From assembly GCA_036172665.1 (NCBI GenBank), contig CM069876.1, forward strand, positions 47,213,001-47,277,000: 64,000 nucleotides of DNA. Reading direction: 5' to 3'. Shown piece after piece: positions 22,356-33,149 of the stretch. Position numbers and translations under genes: made by a program. The notes under the pieces were generated by a model. That model saw only the letters and a program-made list of their open reading frames with translations, did no database searches and was not told the origin of the DNA. The DNA comes from Prosopocoilus inquinatus. Its lineage: Eukaryota > Arthropoda > Insecta > Coleoptera > Lucanidae. Numbering within the stretch: position 1 is the stretch's first letter; the number at the start of each line of letters is the position of its first letter.

Positions 22356-23454
22356 ATGCCCTGAAAATCCTGATTCTACAATTTCGAAGATAGAAACACT
22401 AGAACGCGTCGATTTTGAACCTCTTGGGTGCAAACCATTAGGTGAAGGGATGAAACAATTGGTTTGGGATAACACGAGCCAACCAATCGGAAGCACTGAG
22501 CACAGGAAGACCAGTTCCAACGAGAAGTCCGTTACCTGTGAGATTTGCGGTTACAAATTCTCGTTTCGCGGACATCTGAACAGACACATGTTGACCCACA
22601 CCGACATAAAACCGTTCGTATGCGAACACTGCGGTCACAAGTGCAGAAGCTCCTCGGATTTGAAACAACACATGCGAAAACATACCGGCGAGATGCCGTA
22701 CTCATGCAAAATTTGCGGTTACAAAAGCCGGCACGCCGCGAGCTTGCAACAGCACATGTTCAAGCACACCGACGACAAGCAGTTCATTTGCGATCGTTGC
22801 GGTTACAAGTGTTACGCAGACGCAGTCTTGAAGCGGCACATGCGGAAGCACACCAGCGATAAACCGTTCGCTTGCGACCTGTGCTCCCAAAAATTTAGGC
22901 ACTCCGAAAATTTGAAAAGGCACAGGCTCTCGCACACCGGCGTGAAGCCGTTCGCTTGCGAAGTTTGCCATCAGAAATTTCCACGCTTAGAGAATCTGCA
23001 GCGCCACATGTTAACGCATAGCGACGAGAAGCCGCACAAGTGCGCCCTGTGCGATTATAGATGCAAGCAGTCCTCGCTTTTGAAGCGACACATGTTGACG
23101 CACACCGGCGAGAAACCCTTCAAATGCAATCTCTGCGCTTACGAAGGTACCGTGGCTGGAAACTTAAGGATGCACATGTTGACGCACACCGACCAGAAGT
23201 CGTTTAAGTGCGAGCGCTGCGAATACGTATGCAAGACGGCCAGATATTTAAAGTTGCACATGCGAGTGCACTCGGATGAGAAGCCGTTTAAATGCGACCT
23301 TTGCGAATATGCGGCGAAGTTTCAAGGCAACTTACGAAAACATATGACGACTCACGAGACTCTCCTCAAGTGCAACATTTGCGAATATTCGTGCAAGTTG
23401 GCCAAGGATTTAAGGAAGCATGTGTCGACACATGCAAATGACAATTCGCCTTGA
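22356..23454 (+). CDS. C2H2 zinc-finger protein terminal exon, 11 fingers (unit 10)
   Basis: 365 residues, starting CPENPDSTISK. The linker has TLERVDFEPLG, GEGMKQLVWDN and SQPIGSTEH; seven residues are missing compared with unit 7 around KPLGEG. Eleven intact fingers: CEICGYKF, CEHC, CKIC, CDRC, CDLCSQKF, CEVCHQKF, CALC, CNLC, CERC, CDLC, CNIC. The N-terminal half and the intron are closest to unit 7, while the C-terminal half is closest to unit 9, so the exon looks recombinant. The first AATAAA found is far downstream at 23815-23820. Confidence 0.9.
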
Positions 23455-23489
23455 CCCTTCTGTTTTTTTGATTGAAGAAACAATTCGTC

Positions 23490-23700
23490 GTCAGTTTTTC
23501 GGGCTCCGCATCGTTTACAAAATAGCAATAGATACTACGTTTTTCTCTTTCTAATCTAGTAACTTATTGGGAGAAATTGCTGCGGCCAATAATATCAAGT
23601 TACGTCAGCCAACTAACAAATCTGAAGAAATTACTAAAAAAAACATGACAGTTTGTTTCCGAACTCTCTCACACAAGTTAAACGTCAATTACATCTATAC
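23490..23700. mobile_element. Partial copy of the 25933-26182 MITE
   Basis: GCTCCGCATCGTTTAC, TCACGTCAGCC-like and CAACTAACAAATCTGAAG stretches match 25990-26180 in order. The left terminal repeat is missing. Confidence 0.5.
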
Positions 23701-24116
23701 TCTATTTTTTTTTTAATTTTTTTGACAGGCGGATTTTGCAGATTGCTGTGATGTGTTACATAACCAAAAAATTTCAAAGTTGCCCCCCAATCGTTACTAA
23801 CTAGTTGCAGTTTTAATAAAATAAAAAAAAGCTGCCTACCAAGAAAAAAAAGAAATGGATTATAGTACACCTTAGCTCCATTGACAGTTGTTACTTAAAA
23901 AAATGAATAAAAATGGATGTTTATTTAAATGAGGAGAAATCACTCTTGTGGCGTTTTAGACGTTCTTCAAAATGACATTTAAAAATGTCAACTGTTAGTG
24001 ACGAAATCCACCCAAACTGGCAACAGTGGTATTAATTACTAACGGCCCAGCAAGTGATGGCCTAGATAAGTGAGAGTGACCAGTGCTATTTATCGCTACG
24101 TTATTTGAGGATGTCG
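23701..24116. other. Intron before unit 11
   Basis: AT-rich. It contains the shared TTAATTACTAACGGCC block at about 24030. No coding signal. Confidence 0.4.
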
Positions 24117-24145
24117 AGTTAAACTTTTACCAAACCGGTATATTA
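24117..24145 (+). promoter_or_regulatory. Conserved intron element, copy g (unit 11)
   Basis: GAGGATGTCGAGTTAAAC, then TTTTACCAAACCGGTATATT (extending from 24117 to about 24146), 87 bases before the exon. TTATTTGAGGATG precedes it. Confidence 0.65.
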
Positions 24146-24232
24146 ATTTTTCAAATAAATATGTTTTACACTTTCCATTTGTTTTTTTTCTTTAGTGCAG
24201 ATTTAAAAGTACTAAAGTCATTTTAATTTCAG

Positions 24233-25592
24233 ACGCTCTGGAAACCCTGGATCAACAAATTCGAAGATAAAAACGCTGGAGCACGTCGATTTTGAAGCTC
24301 TTGGACGGAAACCTGATGACAAACTGTTAGGTGAAGCGACGAAGCCGTTCGTTCGGGATAACACGAGCCAAACAATCGAAAGCACCGAGCACAGGAAGAC
24401 CAGTTCCAACGAGAAGTCCGTCACCTGTGGGATTTGTGATCGTAAATACTTGTATGGCGCAAGTCTGAAAAGACACATGTTGAACCACACCGACGAAAAA
24501 CCGTTCGCTTGCGAGCAATGCAATTACAAATGCAGAAAGGCGTGGGATTTGAAACTACACATGCGAATACACACCGACGAGATGCCTTACTGCTGTAAAA
24601 CATGCGACTACAAAACTCGACAATCCGGAAACTTGAAAAAGCACATGTTGAAGCACACCGACGACAAGAAGTTTATTTGCGATCTTTGCGATTACAAATG
24701 TTACACAGAACCAGCCTTGAAGAAGCACAAGCTAAAGCACACCAACGAGAAGCCGTTCACTTGCGAACATTGCGGACACAAATGCAGAACCATCTGGAAT
24801 TTGAAACAGCACCTGCGACAACACACCGACGAGATGCCTTACTGCTGTAAAACATGCGATTACAAAACTCGACAATCCGGAAACTTGAAGATGCACATGT
24901 TGAAGCACACCGACAAGAAGTTTGTTTGCGATCGTTGCGGATACAAATCCTACTCGGAAGAATCCTTGAAGCAGCACATGCGGAAGCACACCAGCGAGAA
25001 ACCGTTCGGATGCGACCTGTGCCCCCAAAAATTTAAGCATCCTGAAAATTTGAGAAGGCACAAGCGCTCGCACGCCGGCGTGAAGCCGTTCGGTTGTGAA
25101 GTTTGCCATCAGAAATTTCCACGTTCAGAAACTTTGCAGCGCCACATGTTAACGCATAGCGACGAGAAGCCGCACAAGTGTGCTCTGTGCGATTATAAAT
25201 GCAAGCGGCAGTCGCAGTTGAAGCAACACATATTGACACACACCGGCGAGAAACCCTTCAAATGCAAACTCTGCGCTTACGAAGGTACCTCAGCTGGAAA
25301 CTTAAGGATGCACATGTTGACGCATACCGACCAGAAGTCGTTTAAGTGCGAGCGCTGCGAATACGTATGCAAGTCAGCCAGATATTTGAAGTTGCACATG
25401 CGAGTACACTCGGACGAGAAGCCGTTTAAATGCGACCTTTGCGAATACGCGAGCAAGTTTCAAGGCAACTTACGGAAACACATGACGACTCACGAAACTC
25501 TCCTCAAGTGCAATATTTGCGAGTATTCGTGCAAGTTGGCCAAGGATTTAAGGAAGCATGTGTCGACACATGCAGTTGACAATGCGCCTTGA
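24233..25592 (+). CDS. C2H2 zinc-finger protein terminal exon, 14 fingers (unit 11)
   Basis: 452 residues, starting RSGNPGSTNSK: the first residue is Arg because the usual TGC is CGC. The linker has TLEHVDFEALG, LLGEATKPFVRDN and SQTIESTEH. There is no ATG before 24450, which is inside finger 1. Fourteen fingers: CGIC, then CEQC-CKTC-CDLC, then the repeated trio CEHC-CKTC-CDRC, then CDLCPQKF, CEVCHQKF, CALC, CKLC, CERC, CDLC, CNIC. The repeated trio is an internal three-finger duplication also present in unit 12. AATAAA is at 25657-25662. Confidence 0.9.
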
Positions 25593-25932
25593 TCCTTCTA
25601 TTTTTTGATTTTGACCAAAATGAAAAGAAGAAAGCTATAGAGTAGTAATTGTTTAGAATAAAGTTCGGGGTTCGAACCCGAACCCTTCTGATTTCATGCT
25701 TTAAAATGTCGTTGCGATTTTCAAAACTGATGCAAGCAAGGTCTTAGCGAAACCGATTTTCGATCTCGAATAAATGCTGTTTTGAGCAACCCTGTATCTG
25801 GGTGGACCGTTTTCCAAAAAAAATCCTGCTTGGCACTATCCATCTCGTTCGAATCTCGTTTAAAACAGTATTCTGCCTCGCTCTTTTGATTTTAGTTAAT
25901 AAATTTTCCGCCACTAGGTGGTGCTGGGGTTC
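25593..25932. other. 3' flank of unit 11
   Basis: AATAAA at 25657-25662 runs into GGGGTTCGAACCCGAACC, a palindromic tRNA B-box-like stretch repeated at 34378. AACCCTGTATCTGGGTGG and ATCCATCTCGTTCGAATC match the flanks of units 9 and 14. Confidence 0.5.
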
Positions 25933-26182
25933 CTAGATTTGATTGACTTTTAACATGTCGGGGAGGGTTCGGAAACACAAAGTCAGATCCGCCATTTTTT
26001 AAGCTCCGTATCGTCTACCTACGAAATGGCAGTCAATACAATTTATGTTTTATTTTTTCTAATCCACGGGCCAATCATATCACAAGTCAGGTCAGCCAAC
26101 TATAAAATCTGAAATTACTAAAACGAAAATGACGTTGTGTTTTCGAATCTTCTCCGACATGTTAAAAGTCAATCAAATCTAG
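25933..26182. mobile_element. MITE, 250 bp, ~48-bp terminal inverted repeats
   Basis: The left end CTAGATTTGATTGACTTTTA is complementary to the right end, and complementarity continues to about base 48. It is flanked by CTAGGTGGTGCT on both sides (about 25914 and 26189), a candidate target-site duplication. A partial copy is at 23490-23700. Confidence 0.75.
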
Positions 26183-26670
26183 GGACCCTAGGTGGTGCTA
26201 CGTGTTCCAATTAAGCTATTATTTACGAGCCTGTACTATTCAAAATTCGAATTTTGTTGTCTAATATAACAACTTAACTGTTTTTAATTTATTTTAGGTC
26301 GTCGTAAAACCGAGCGATCAATGGAATCCGTAATTAGAGGAGGCTGTGATTGGTGTTGTTTTATGCTGTGTGGTTGGATACAATGCGAAATAAAAAAATA
26401 AGTTGACAGTTGTCATATTTGAGGTTATGGTTGTGCTTTATACATTCTTTATTTTGTTATTTTATTTTGTGCATGTTGGTTTAAACGCTTTTTTTAGAAT
26501 ATTAGGGAGGTGGGAGGGGAGTTCTACAAGACAAATCCCCGTATATTATCAATTATTTAAAAAAAGTCAGAATTTTGACACTTGACATTTTTAATTTCAA
26601 ACTGTAAGCCTGTGTTGCCAACTTTTTGGAAAATATCACAGCCTTCTTTAATTATAAAGTCCGTTGATTC
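26183..26670. other. Spacer, nothing recognised
   Basis: AT-rich. The frame at 26403-26585 is not supported by any family or by a duplicate copy. Confidence 0.4.
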
Positions 26671-26740
26671 GCATGGTAGCTTAATTGGGAAAGCTGCCGG
26701 CATGTTACCAAAAGGGTTCGAGTTCTAACCTGTTAGTTTC
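26671..26740 (+). repeat. tRNA-related (SINE-like) sequence, copy 1
   Basis: TAGCTTAATTGGG (A-box-like, 26677-26689) and GGGTTCGAGTTC (B-box-like, 26714-26725) are spaced as in a tRNA. There is no proper anticodon arm or acceptor stem. Copy 2 is at 35229-35290, and the following 100 bases are also shared, as expected for a tRNA-derived SINE. Confidence 0.45.
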
Positions 26741-27801
26741 TCTGTTCATTTATTTTAGAATTAATTTACGCTAATAATAATTACTTAATATTGAATTGTC
26801 TGTCTTTAATTAACCTTGTCTGGAAAGGACCCTTCTAAAAGAAAAGAAAAAAGAACGCAAAAATCACTCAAGGTCAACCTAATCCAGGTCAGCCTCAACT
26901 AATCCAACCCAAGAAAGGAATTTACAAAAAAAAATTAGAATTTGAAGAAAAAGACAATTCAATAAAGATCAAGTTTAGGTCATCTCAAGGTCACCTCGAT
27001 TTAAATGCAATCAACCTAAGTGAGGTTAGTCAAGAAAAGAATTTTTTAATAGAATTTATGCCAAAAAATTAAGAAATACCTAAACGAAAATAAAAAATGT
27101 GAGCTGCGCTCAGTCTAAACATTAAAACATTAAACATTAAAAATTAAATTAATTCAAGAAAGACTAATAAAGTGAGTCCAAATGAAAATAACTATTTTAT
27201 CAAAATTAAAAAAAGAAATTTATGAATCAATCAAGTCGAACCCCATGTCAAGGTCAACCTAACTCAACTGAGGTGAGCCCAACCCAAAGAAAGTTTTTTA
27301 ACGTAACGTAATGTTCCTGGATGAATTTCGAACAAAAGCAGTCGATAAACAACAAATGACAATCGCCAATAAAAAATCAAAGAGGGGATGTAAATACACC
27401 GTGATTCAGAAATGCTTTCCCATATTTCAAGGTGAATAGAACATGCTGTCTGAAGCAATAAAAAAAAAGTACACAAATTACAGTTTCCTGTAATCATTCT
27501 CTCTGAAAATAGTAGTGATTAAAGATGACTTCACAGATAACATTTAAAAAATTGAAAAGCTTTCAAAATTAACAAGTTTAAAACTTTGGTAAAATCTGAG
27601 AATTCGTCTTTAATCTGTGGCATTTTGAGAAAGAATAATTTCAGGAAACCGCAGTTTGTTTAGTTTTTTTTTTGCTTTCAACTGTAGAAAAATAAAGTCA
27701 CCTTTTAATATAATTTTTGTGTGGTATTAATTACTAACGGCCTAGCAAGTGGTGGCGTAGATAAGTGAGAGTGACCAGTGCTATTTATCGCTGCGTTATT
27801 T
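26741..27801. repeat. Spacer with TCAAGGTCA repeats, then unit 12 intron
   Basis: TCAAGGTCA at about 26870, 26988 and 27248 with CCAACC-type tails. The shared TTAATTACTAACGGCC block is near 27727. No coding sequence. Confidence 0.45.
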
Positions 27802-27840
27802 GAGGATGTCGAGTTAAACTTTAACCAAACCGGTATATTA
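27802..27840 (+). promoter_or_regulatory. Conserved intron element, copy h (unit 12)
   Basis: GAGGATGTCGAGTTAAAC, then TTTAACCAAACCGGTATATT, ending 87 bases before the exon. One T-to-A change within the core. Confidence 0.65.
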
Positions 27841-27927
27841 ATTTTTAAAATAAATATGTTTTACACTTTCTCATTTGTTTTTTTCTTTAGTACAAATTTA
27901 AAAGTATTAAAGTCATTTTAATTTCAG

Positions 27928-29290
27928 ATGCTCTGGAAACTCTGGATCAACAATTTCGAAGATAAAAACGCTGAAACACGTCGATTTTGAAGGTCTTGGA
28001 CGCAAACCTAATGACATACTGTTAGGTGAAGCGACGAAGCAGTTCGTTCGGGATAACACGAGCCAACCAATCGAAAGCAGCGAGCACAGGAAGACCAGTT
28101 CCATCGAGAAGTCCGTCACCTGTGGGATTTGTGCTTGTAAATATTCGTGTCGCGCAAGTCTGAAAAGACACATGCTGACCCACACCGACGTAAAACCGTT
28201 CGCTTGCGAACAATGCAATTACAAATGCAGAAAGGCCTGGGATTTGAAACAGCACTTGCGGAAACACACCGGCGAGATGCCTTTCTGTTGTAAAATTTGC
28301 GGTTTCCAAACCCGACAATCCGGAAGCTTAAAATATCACACGTTGAAGCACACCGACGACAAACAGTTTACTTGCGATCATTGCGGTTACAAATGTTACA
28401 CAGAACCAGCCTTGAAGAAGCACAAGCAAAAGCACACCAGCGAGAAGGCGTTCACTTGCGAACATTGCGGACACAAATCCAGAAACATCTGGAATTTGAA
28501 ACAACACCTGCGAAAACACACCGACGAGATGCCTTACTGCTGTAAAACATGCGATTACAAAACTCGACAATCCGGAAGCTTGAAAAAGCACATGTTGAAG
28601 CACACCGACGACAAGAAGTTTATTTGCGATCGTTGCGGTTACAAATCCTACTCGGAAGAATCCTTGAAGATGCACATGCGGAAGCACACCAGCGAGAAAC
28701 CGTTCGGATGCGACCTGTGCCCCCAAAAATTTAGGCATCCCGAAAATTTGAAAAGGCACAAGCGCTCGCACGCTGGCGTGAAGCCGTTCGGTTGTGAAGT
28801 TTGCAATCAGAAATTTCCACGTTCAGAAACTTTGCAGCGCCACATGTTAACGCATAGCGACGAGAGGCCGCACAAGTGTGCCCTGTGCGACTATAAATGC
28901 AAGCAGCGGACGCAGTTGAAGCGACACATATTGACACACACCGGCGAGAAACCCTTCAAATGCAAACTCTGCGCTTACGAAGGTACCTTAGCTGGAAACT
29001 TAAGGATGCACATGTTGACGCACACCGACCAGAAGTCGTTTAAATGCGATCGCTGTGAATACGTATGCAAGTCGGCCAGATATTTGAAGTTGCACATGCG
29101 AGTGCACTCGGATGAGAAGCCGTTTAAATGCGACTTTTGCGAATACGCGACCAAGTTTCAAGGCAACTTACGGAAACACATGACGACTCACGAAACTCTC
29201 CTCAAGTGCAACATTTGTGAATATTCGTGCAAGTTGGCCAAGGATTTAGGAAAGCACGTGTCGACACACTCAAACGACAATGCGCCTTGA
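27928..29290 (+). CDS. C2H2 zinc-finger protein terminal exon, 14 fingers (unit 12)
   Basis: 453 residues, starting CSGNSGSTISK, with TLKHVDFEGLG, LLGEATKQFVRDN and SQPIESSEH. There is no Met before 28172 inside finger 1. Fourteen fingers parallel unit 11 one for one, including the duplicated trio (CEQC-CKIC-CDHC, CEHC-CKTC-CDRC). It ends CNICEYSCKLAKDLGKH, then SNDNAP. Introns, linkers and 3' ends make 11 and 12 sister units. AATAAA is at 29343-29348. Confidence 0.9.
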
Positions 29291-29595
29291 AGCTTCTGTT
29301 TATTTGTTTTTTTTTTCAACCTGCTTTTTTTAAGTTAAATTCAATAAAGGTCAAGTTGGGGTCACTTCAAGGTCACTCCAACTCAACTGAACTTGAGCTG
29401 AATGAGGTTATTCGAGAGTCAGTGTATATCCATCTCTTACTATTAGATGAGGTTAAAATGAGATGAAAATATACTTGTTCTGCACTAGTGCAGCCATTGG
29501 TAAACACCATTAATGACGAAATCGTCCTAAATTGACAATTGATTGGCGGCCTAAACAAGTGAGAGTGGCCAGTGATATTTATCGCTGAGTTATTT
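29291..29595. repeat. 3' flank of unit 12 / unit 13 upstream block, duplicated at 32409-33018
   Basis: TTGGGGTCACTTCAAGGTCA, CAGTGTATATCCATCTCTTA and TACTTGTTCTGCACTAGTGC recur in order at about 32487, 32841 and 32895. The block from the 3' end of a unit-12-like exon to the unit 13 intron was therefore copied in front of unit 14. Confidence 0.75.
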
Positions 29596-29634
29596 GAGGA
29601 TGTCGAGTTAAACTTTTACCAAACCGGTATATTA
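29596..29634 (+). promoter_or_regulatory. Conserved intron element, copy i (unit 13)
   Basis: GAGGATGTCGAGTTAAAC, then TTTTACCAAACCGGTATATT, ending 88 bases before the exon. Confidence 0.65.
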
Positions 29635-29722
29635 ATATTTGAAATTAAATATGTATTACACTTTCTCATTTGTGTTTTGTTTGAGTGTAGATTTATAAGT
29701 AGTAAAGTCATTTTAATTTCAG

Positions 29723-30662
29723 ATGCCCTGGAAATCCTGAATTTAGAATTTCGAAGATAAAAACGCTGGAACACGTCGATTTTGACCCTCTTAAAAGCGA
29801 GCCGAATGACGTACTGTTAGGTGAAGAGACGATGCGATTGGTTTCGGATAACCCGAGCCAACCAATCGGAAGCACAGTGCCTACGAAGGTCAGCTTCAAC
29901 AAGAACGCCGCAACCTCCTGTGTGATTTGTGGTTACAAAGCCCGGTCTCATCTGAAAAGACACATGTTGACCCACACCGACGTAAAGCCGTTCGCTTGCG
30001 AACGTTGCGGTTACAAATGCAGAAACGTCTGGAACTTGAAACATCACATGTTGAAACACACCGACGACAGGCAGTTTATATGCGATCAGTGCGGTTGCAG
30101 ATTCTGCGTAAAGTCGGCCCTGGAGCAGCACATGCGAAAGCACACCAGCGAGAAACCGTTCGGTTGCGACCTGTGCGCAAAAAAATTTAACCTTCTCGGC
30201 AACATGAAAAGGCACAGGCTGACGCACACCGGAGAGAAAAAGTTCGTTTGTGATGTGTGCGGGCTTAAGACTAACCGTTCATCGAATCTGAAACACCATA
30301 TGGTAACGCATAAAGACGAGAAGCCGATCAAGTGTACCATCTGCGATTTTAAATGCGCGAAACCGTCGTACCTAAAGAAGCACATGCTGACGCACACCGG
30401 CGAGAAACACAACAAGTGCCACCTTTGCAGTTACGAATGCAGTCAGCTCGGAAATTTAAAGTCGCACTTGTTAACGCACACCGACGAGAAACCGTTTAAG
30501 TGCGAACGTTGTGAATACGCATGCAAAACGGCAAGATATTTAAAGATACACATGCGAGTGCATTCGGATGAGAAGCCCTTTAAGTGCAACCTCTGTAAAT
30601 ATGCTTCTAAATTTCAGGGTAATTTACTAAAACATAAGACAACGCACGAGAAGCTGCTCTAG
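29723..30662 (+). CDS. C2H2 zinc-finger protein terminal exon, 8 fingers plus one shortened (unit 13)
   Basis: 312 residues, starting CPGNPEFRISK, with TLEHVDFDPLK, LLGEETMRLVSDN and SQPIGSTVP. Finger 1 (CVICGYKARSHLKRHMLTH) has 10 instead of 12 residues between Cys and His. Then come CERC, CDQCGCRF, CDLCAKKF, CDVC, CTIC, CHLC, CERC and CNLCKYASKFQGNLLKHKTTH. Compared with unit 14 it lacks the CQIC finger, a clean single-finger loss. The Thr/Met start position reads ETMRLV, so Met is one residue off. AATAAA is at 30825-30830. Confidence 0.9.
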
Positions 30663-30885
30663 TGTAAAAGATTGAGGTTAACCCAATCTAGCTGAACTCA
30701 AGTTCTCAGCTTAAGTCCAACCCAAGAGGCATTAAAAATTATATATTTTTATTTTTTTTTATGTTATGTAAGAGTCTGTAAAGTAGGTGTTGGAAAGAAA
30801 TTGTACATATATTAATTAACTCCAAATAAAATAAAATTCCATAAAGTTCAGTCTACCTAGTGGTCACCCTAGCTTAAACAAACAA
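30663..30885. other. 3' flank of unit 13
   Basis: AATAAA at 30825-30830 lies inside the first GTAGGTGTTGGAAA...AATAAAATTC repeat of the family tandemly arranged at 35935-37330. Confidence 0.5.
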
Positions 30886-31375
30886 ACAAGAAATTAAAAA
30901 AATAAATAAAAGAACAAAAAATTTAAAAAAAATAAATAAAAAAACAAAAATTAATAAAATAAATAAAAGAACAAAAAATTAAAATAAATAAATAAAGCAA
31001 AAAATTTAAAAAATAAATAAAAGAACAAAAATTTAAAAAAATAAATAAAAAACAAAAAATTAATAAAATAAATAAAAGAACAAAAAATTTAAAAAAATAA
31101 ATAAAAAATTAAAAAATTTAAAAAATAAATAAAAGAACAAAAAATTTAAAAAAATAAATAAAAAAACAAAAAATTAATAAAATAAATAAAAGAATAAAAA
31201 ATTTAAAAAAAATTAATAAAATAAATAAAAGAACAAAAAATAAAAAAAAAATAAATAAAAAAACAAAAAATTTAAAAAATAAATAAAAGAAAAAATTTAA
31301 AAAAAAATAAATAAATAAAAACAAAAAATTAAAATAAATAAAAGAACAAAAAATTAAAAAAAAATAAAATAGTGA
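30886..31375. repeat. A-rich short tandem repeat
   Basis: An irregular repeat of AAATAAATAAAAGAACAAAA and shorter variants; it resumes at 31560-31670 after an interruption containing the hammerhead-like sequence. A minus-strand Phe-rich frame is a by-product. Confidence 0.8.
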
Positions 31376-31454
31376 GATCTTACTATCGCTTTTTGACCTG
31401 ACATCGCAATTGCGAATAAATTGGGCAAGTCGTTTTTGGTCTGCAGTGGGAATG

Positions 31455-31520
31455 TCGAGCTACGTCTCTGCTGAAGAAGCCCCAAGCAGGGCTGAAACAG
31501 CTGTCCAGAGGCTGCTCGAG
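31455..31520 (+). ncRNA. Hammerhead-ribozyme-like motif (type I), copy 2
   Basis: CUGAAGA (31471-31477, one base off CUGAUGA), a perfect five-pair stem II AGCCC/GGGCU, then GAAAC (from 31494), ACAGCUGUC with an intact GUC cleavage triplet, and a stem I strand CAGAGGCUGCUCGAG. That strand pairs with UCGAGCUACGUCUCUG upstream. It is inserted in the A-rich repeat. The U-to-A core change would reduce or abolish cleavage. Confidence 0.45.
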
Positions 31521-31675
31521 GTTTTCACTGCAATCAAGAACGATTTGCACAAAATTTTTCTAAGAAATAAATAAAAGAACAAAAAATTAAAAAAAATAAA
31601 TAATTAAAAAAAACAAAAAATTAATAAAATAAATAAAATAATAAAAAATTTAAAAAATAAATAAAAGAAGGATAA

Positions 31676-32408
31676 TTAAAAGTCAGCTTCTAACCTCAAG
31701 GTCAACGCAACCCAACTATGCCCAACTAAATGCCGAATTCACTCGAAGTGGACTCGACATAAGAAAATATTTTTGAATAATTTAAAACCAAATTAAAAAA
31801 AAAAAAATTTCTTTCTAAAGCCAAGTAGGTGTTGGAAAAAAAATAATTTTTAGTTTTCTGCGTTGTAAATTTTTAATCGGTCGAAAAAATATATTTTATC
31901 TAATCTTGGTCCTTTGTTATGATATGACGACATAAATATAATTAAAAAAAAATATAAATCCGGGAGATAAATCTAATAAATTCCCGGATTATTATATTTT
32001 CTTATTAAATATTTATAAATGCAAAGTTTGTTTATTTCCCAAAAAATAAAAAAAAGGATTATTAAAAGTTCGCAACTAATTTCAAGGTCGATCCAACCCA
32101 ACTGTGCCCAACCTGTGAAAAAGAAAAAAATAATTAAAAAAAAATTAAAATTCAATAGAAATGTCCGAATCAACGTAACCCAACTCAACTTAACGTAACC
32201 CGACGTAGAAGTTCAATAACAATTTAAAGTAAAAAATTAAAAATATTAAAATCGAATAAAAATCAACTGAATGTCAGTCGAATCCAATCCAAATAGGAAT
32301 ATTTTTTTTTAAATAATTTAAAACCAAAGAATAAAAAATAGTTTTTTTTTTCTAAAATTAAATAGTCTGCGAAGTAGGTGTTGGAAAAAAAATATAAAAT
32401 TTTAGTAG
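31676..32408. repeat. Spacer made of the ~430-bp TCAAGGTCA-bearing repeat
   Basis: Two diverged copies (GTAGGTGTTGGAAA at 31825 and 32375) of the unit seen at 35935-37330. Bases 31850-31990 match 37340-37470, including AATCGGTCGAAAAAATATAT. Confidence 0.6.
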
Positions 32409-32425
32409 ACAATGCGCCTTGAAGC
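32409..32425 (+). pseudogene. Relic of a zinc-finger exon 3' end
   Basis: GACAATGCGCCTTGA plus the following GCTTCTATTTATTTGTTTC match the last codons, stop and 3' flank of unit 12. The rest of the exon is gone. It marks the left edge of the segment duplicated in front of unit 14. Confidence 0.55.
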
Positions 32426-33018
32426 TTCTATTTATTTGTTTCAACGTGTGTTTTGTTTTTTTAGAAAATGTTAAATTCAATAAGATCAAGTTGGGGTCAC
32501 TTCAAGGTCACTCAACGCAACTGAACTCCAATCCAAGAAAAGAATTTTAATATAATTTAAGCCGGCCAAAAAATAAAAAAGATGAAGATGAGAAAAAATA
32601 TTTAAAATTGACAACCGATCTGAAGGTCAGCCCAAGCCCCAACTTCTCTCACTTAAGTGAGGGCAGCTTCTTAATGGAATTTTGAAACCGCAATTTAAAA
32701 TAAGAAAAATACTAAGATGTTATTAAAAAATAAATAAATAAAGAGAAGATGCTTATTTAAACGGAGTTTGTTGCGTCTTGGAAATTGTCATCTAAAAATG
32801 CTACACTTATAGCGTTTTCTAGTGGCTCCACTGGTGCACAGTCAGTGTATATCCATCTCTTATTATCACATGAGGTTAAAATGAGATAAAAATATACTTG
32901 TTCTGCACTAGTGCAGCCAGTGAAAAACGCTATTAATGACGAAATCGTCCTAAATTGACAACTGACTGGCAGCCCTGACAAGTGAGAGTGGCCAGTGATG
33001 TTTCTCCCTGCGTTATTT
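32426..33018. repeat. Duplicate of the unit 12-13 spacer
   Basis: Ordered matches to 29291-29595, with about 300 extra bases of TCAAGGTCA-type spacer inserted in the middle (about 32530-32830). Confidence 0.65.
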
Positions 33019-33057
33019 GAGGATGTCGAGTTGAACTTTTACCAAGCCGGTATATTA
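33019..33057 (+). promoter_or_regulatory. Conserved intron element, copy j (unit 14)
   Basis: GAGGATGTCGAGTTGAAC, then TTTTACCAAGCCGGTATATT, ending 92 bases before the exon. Two substitutions from the consensus. Confidence 0.65.
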
Positions 33058-33149
33058 ATATTTAAAATAAATATGTATTACACTTTTTCTCTTGTTTTTT
33101 TTTTTGTTGTAGTGTTGATTCAGATGTACTAAAGTCATTTTAATTTCAG

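Noticed and set aside
26671..26740. A functional tRNA gene
   Set aside because: A and B boxes are present, but there is no acceptor stem or anticodon arm.
29572..29760. Frame running through the conserved intron element (EDVELNFYQTGIL)
   Set aside because: The frame is kept in several copies but shifts in units 8 and 9, and it would join the exon in the wrong phase.
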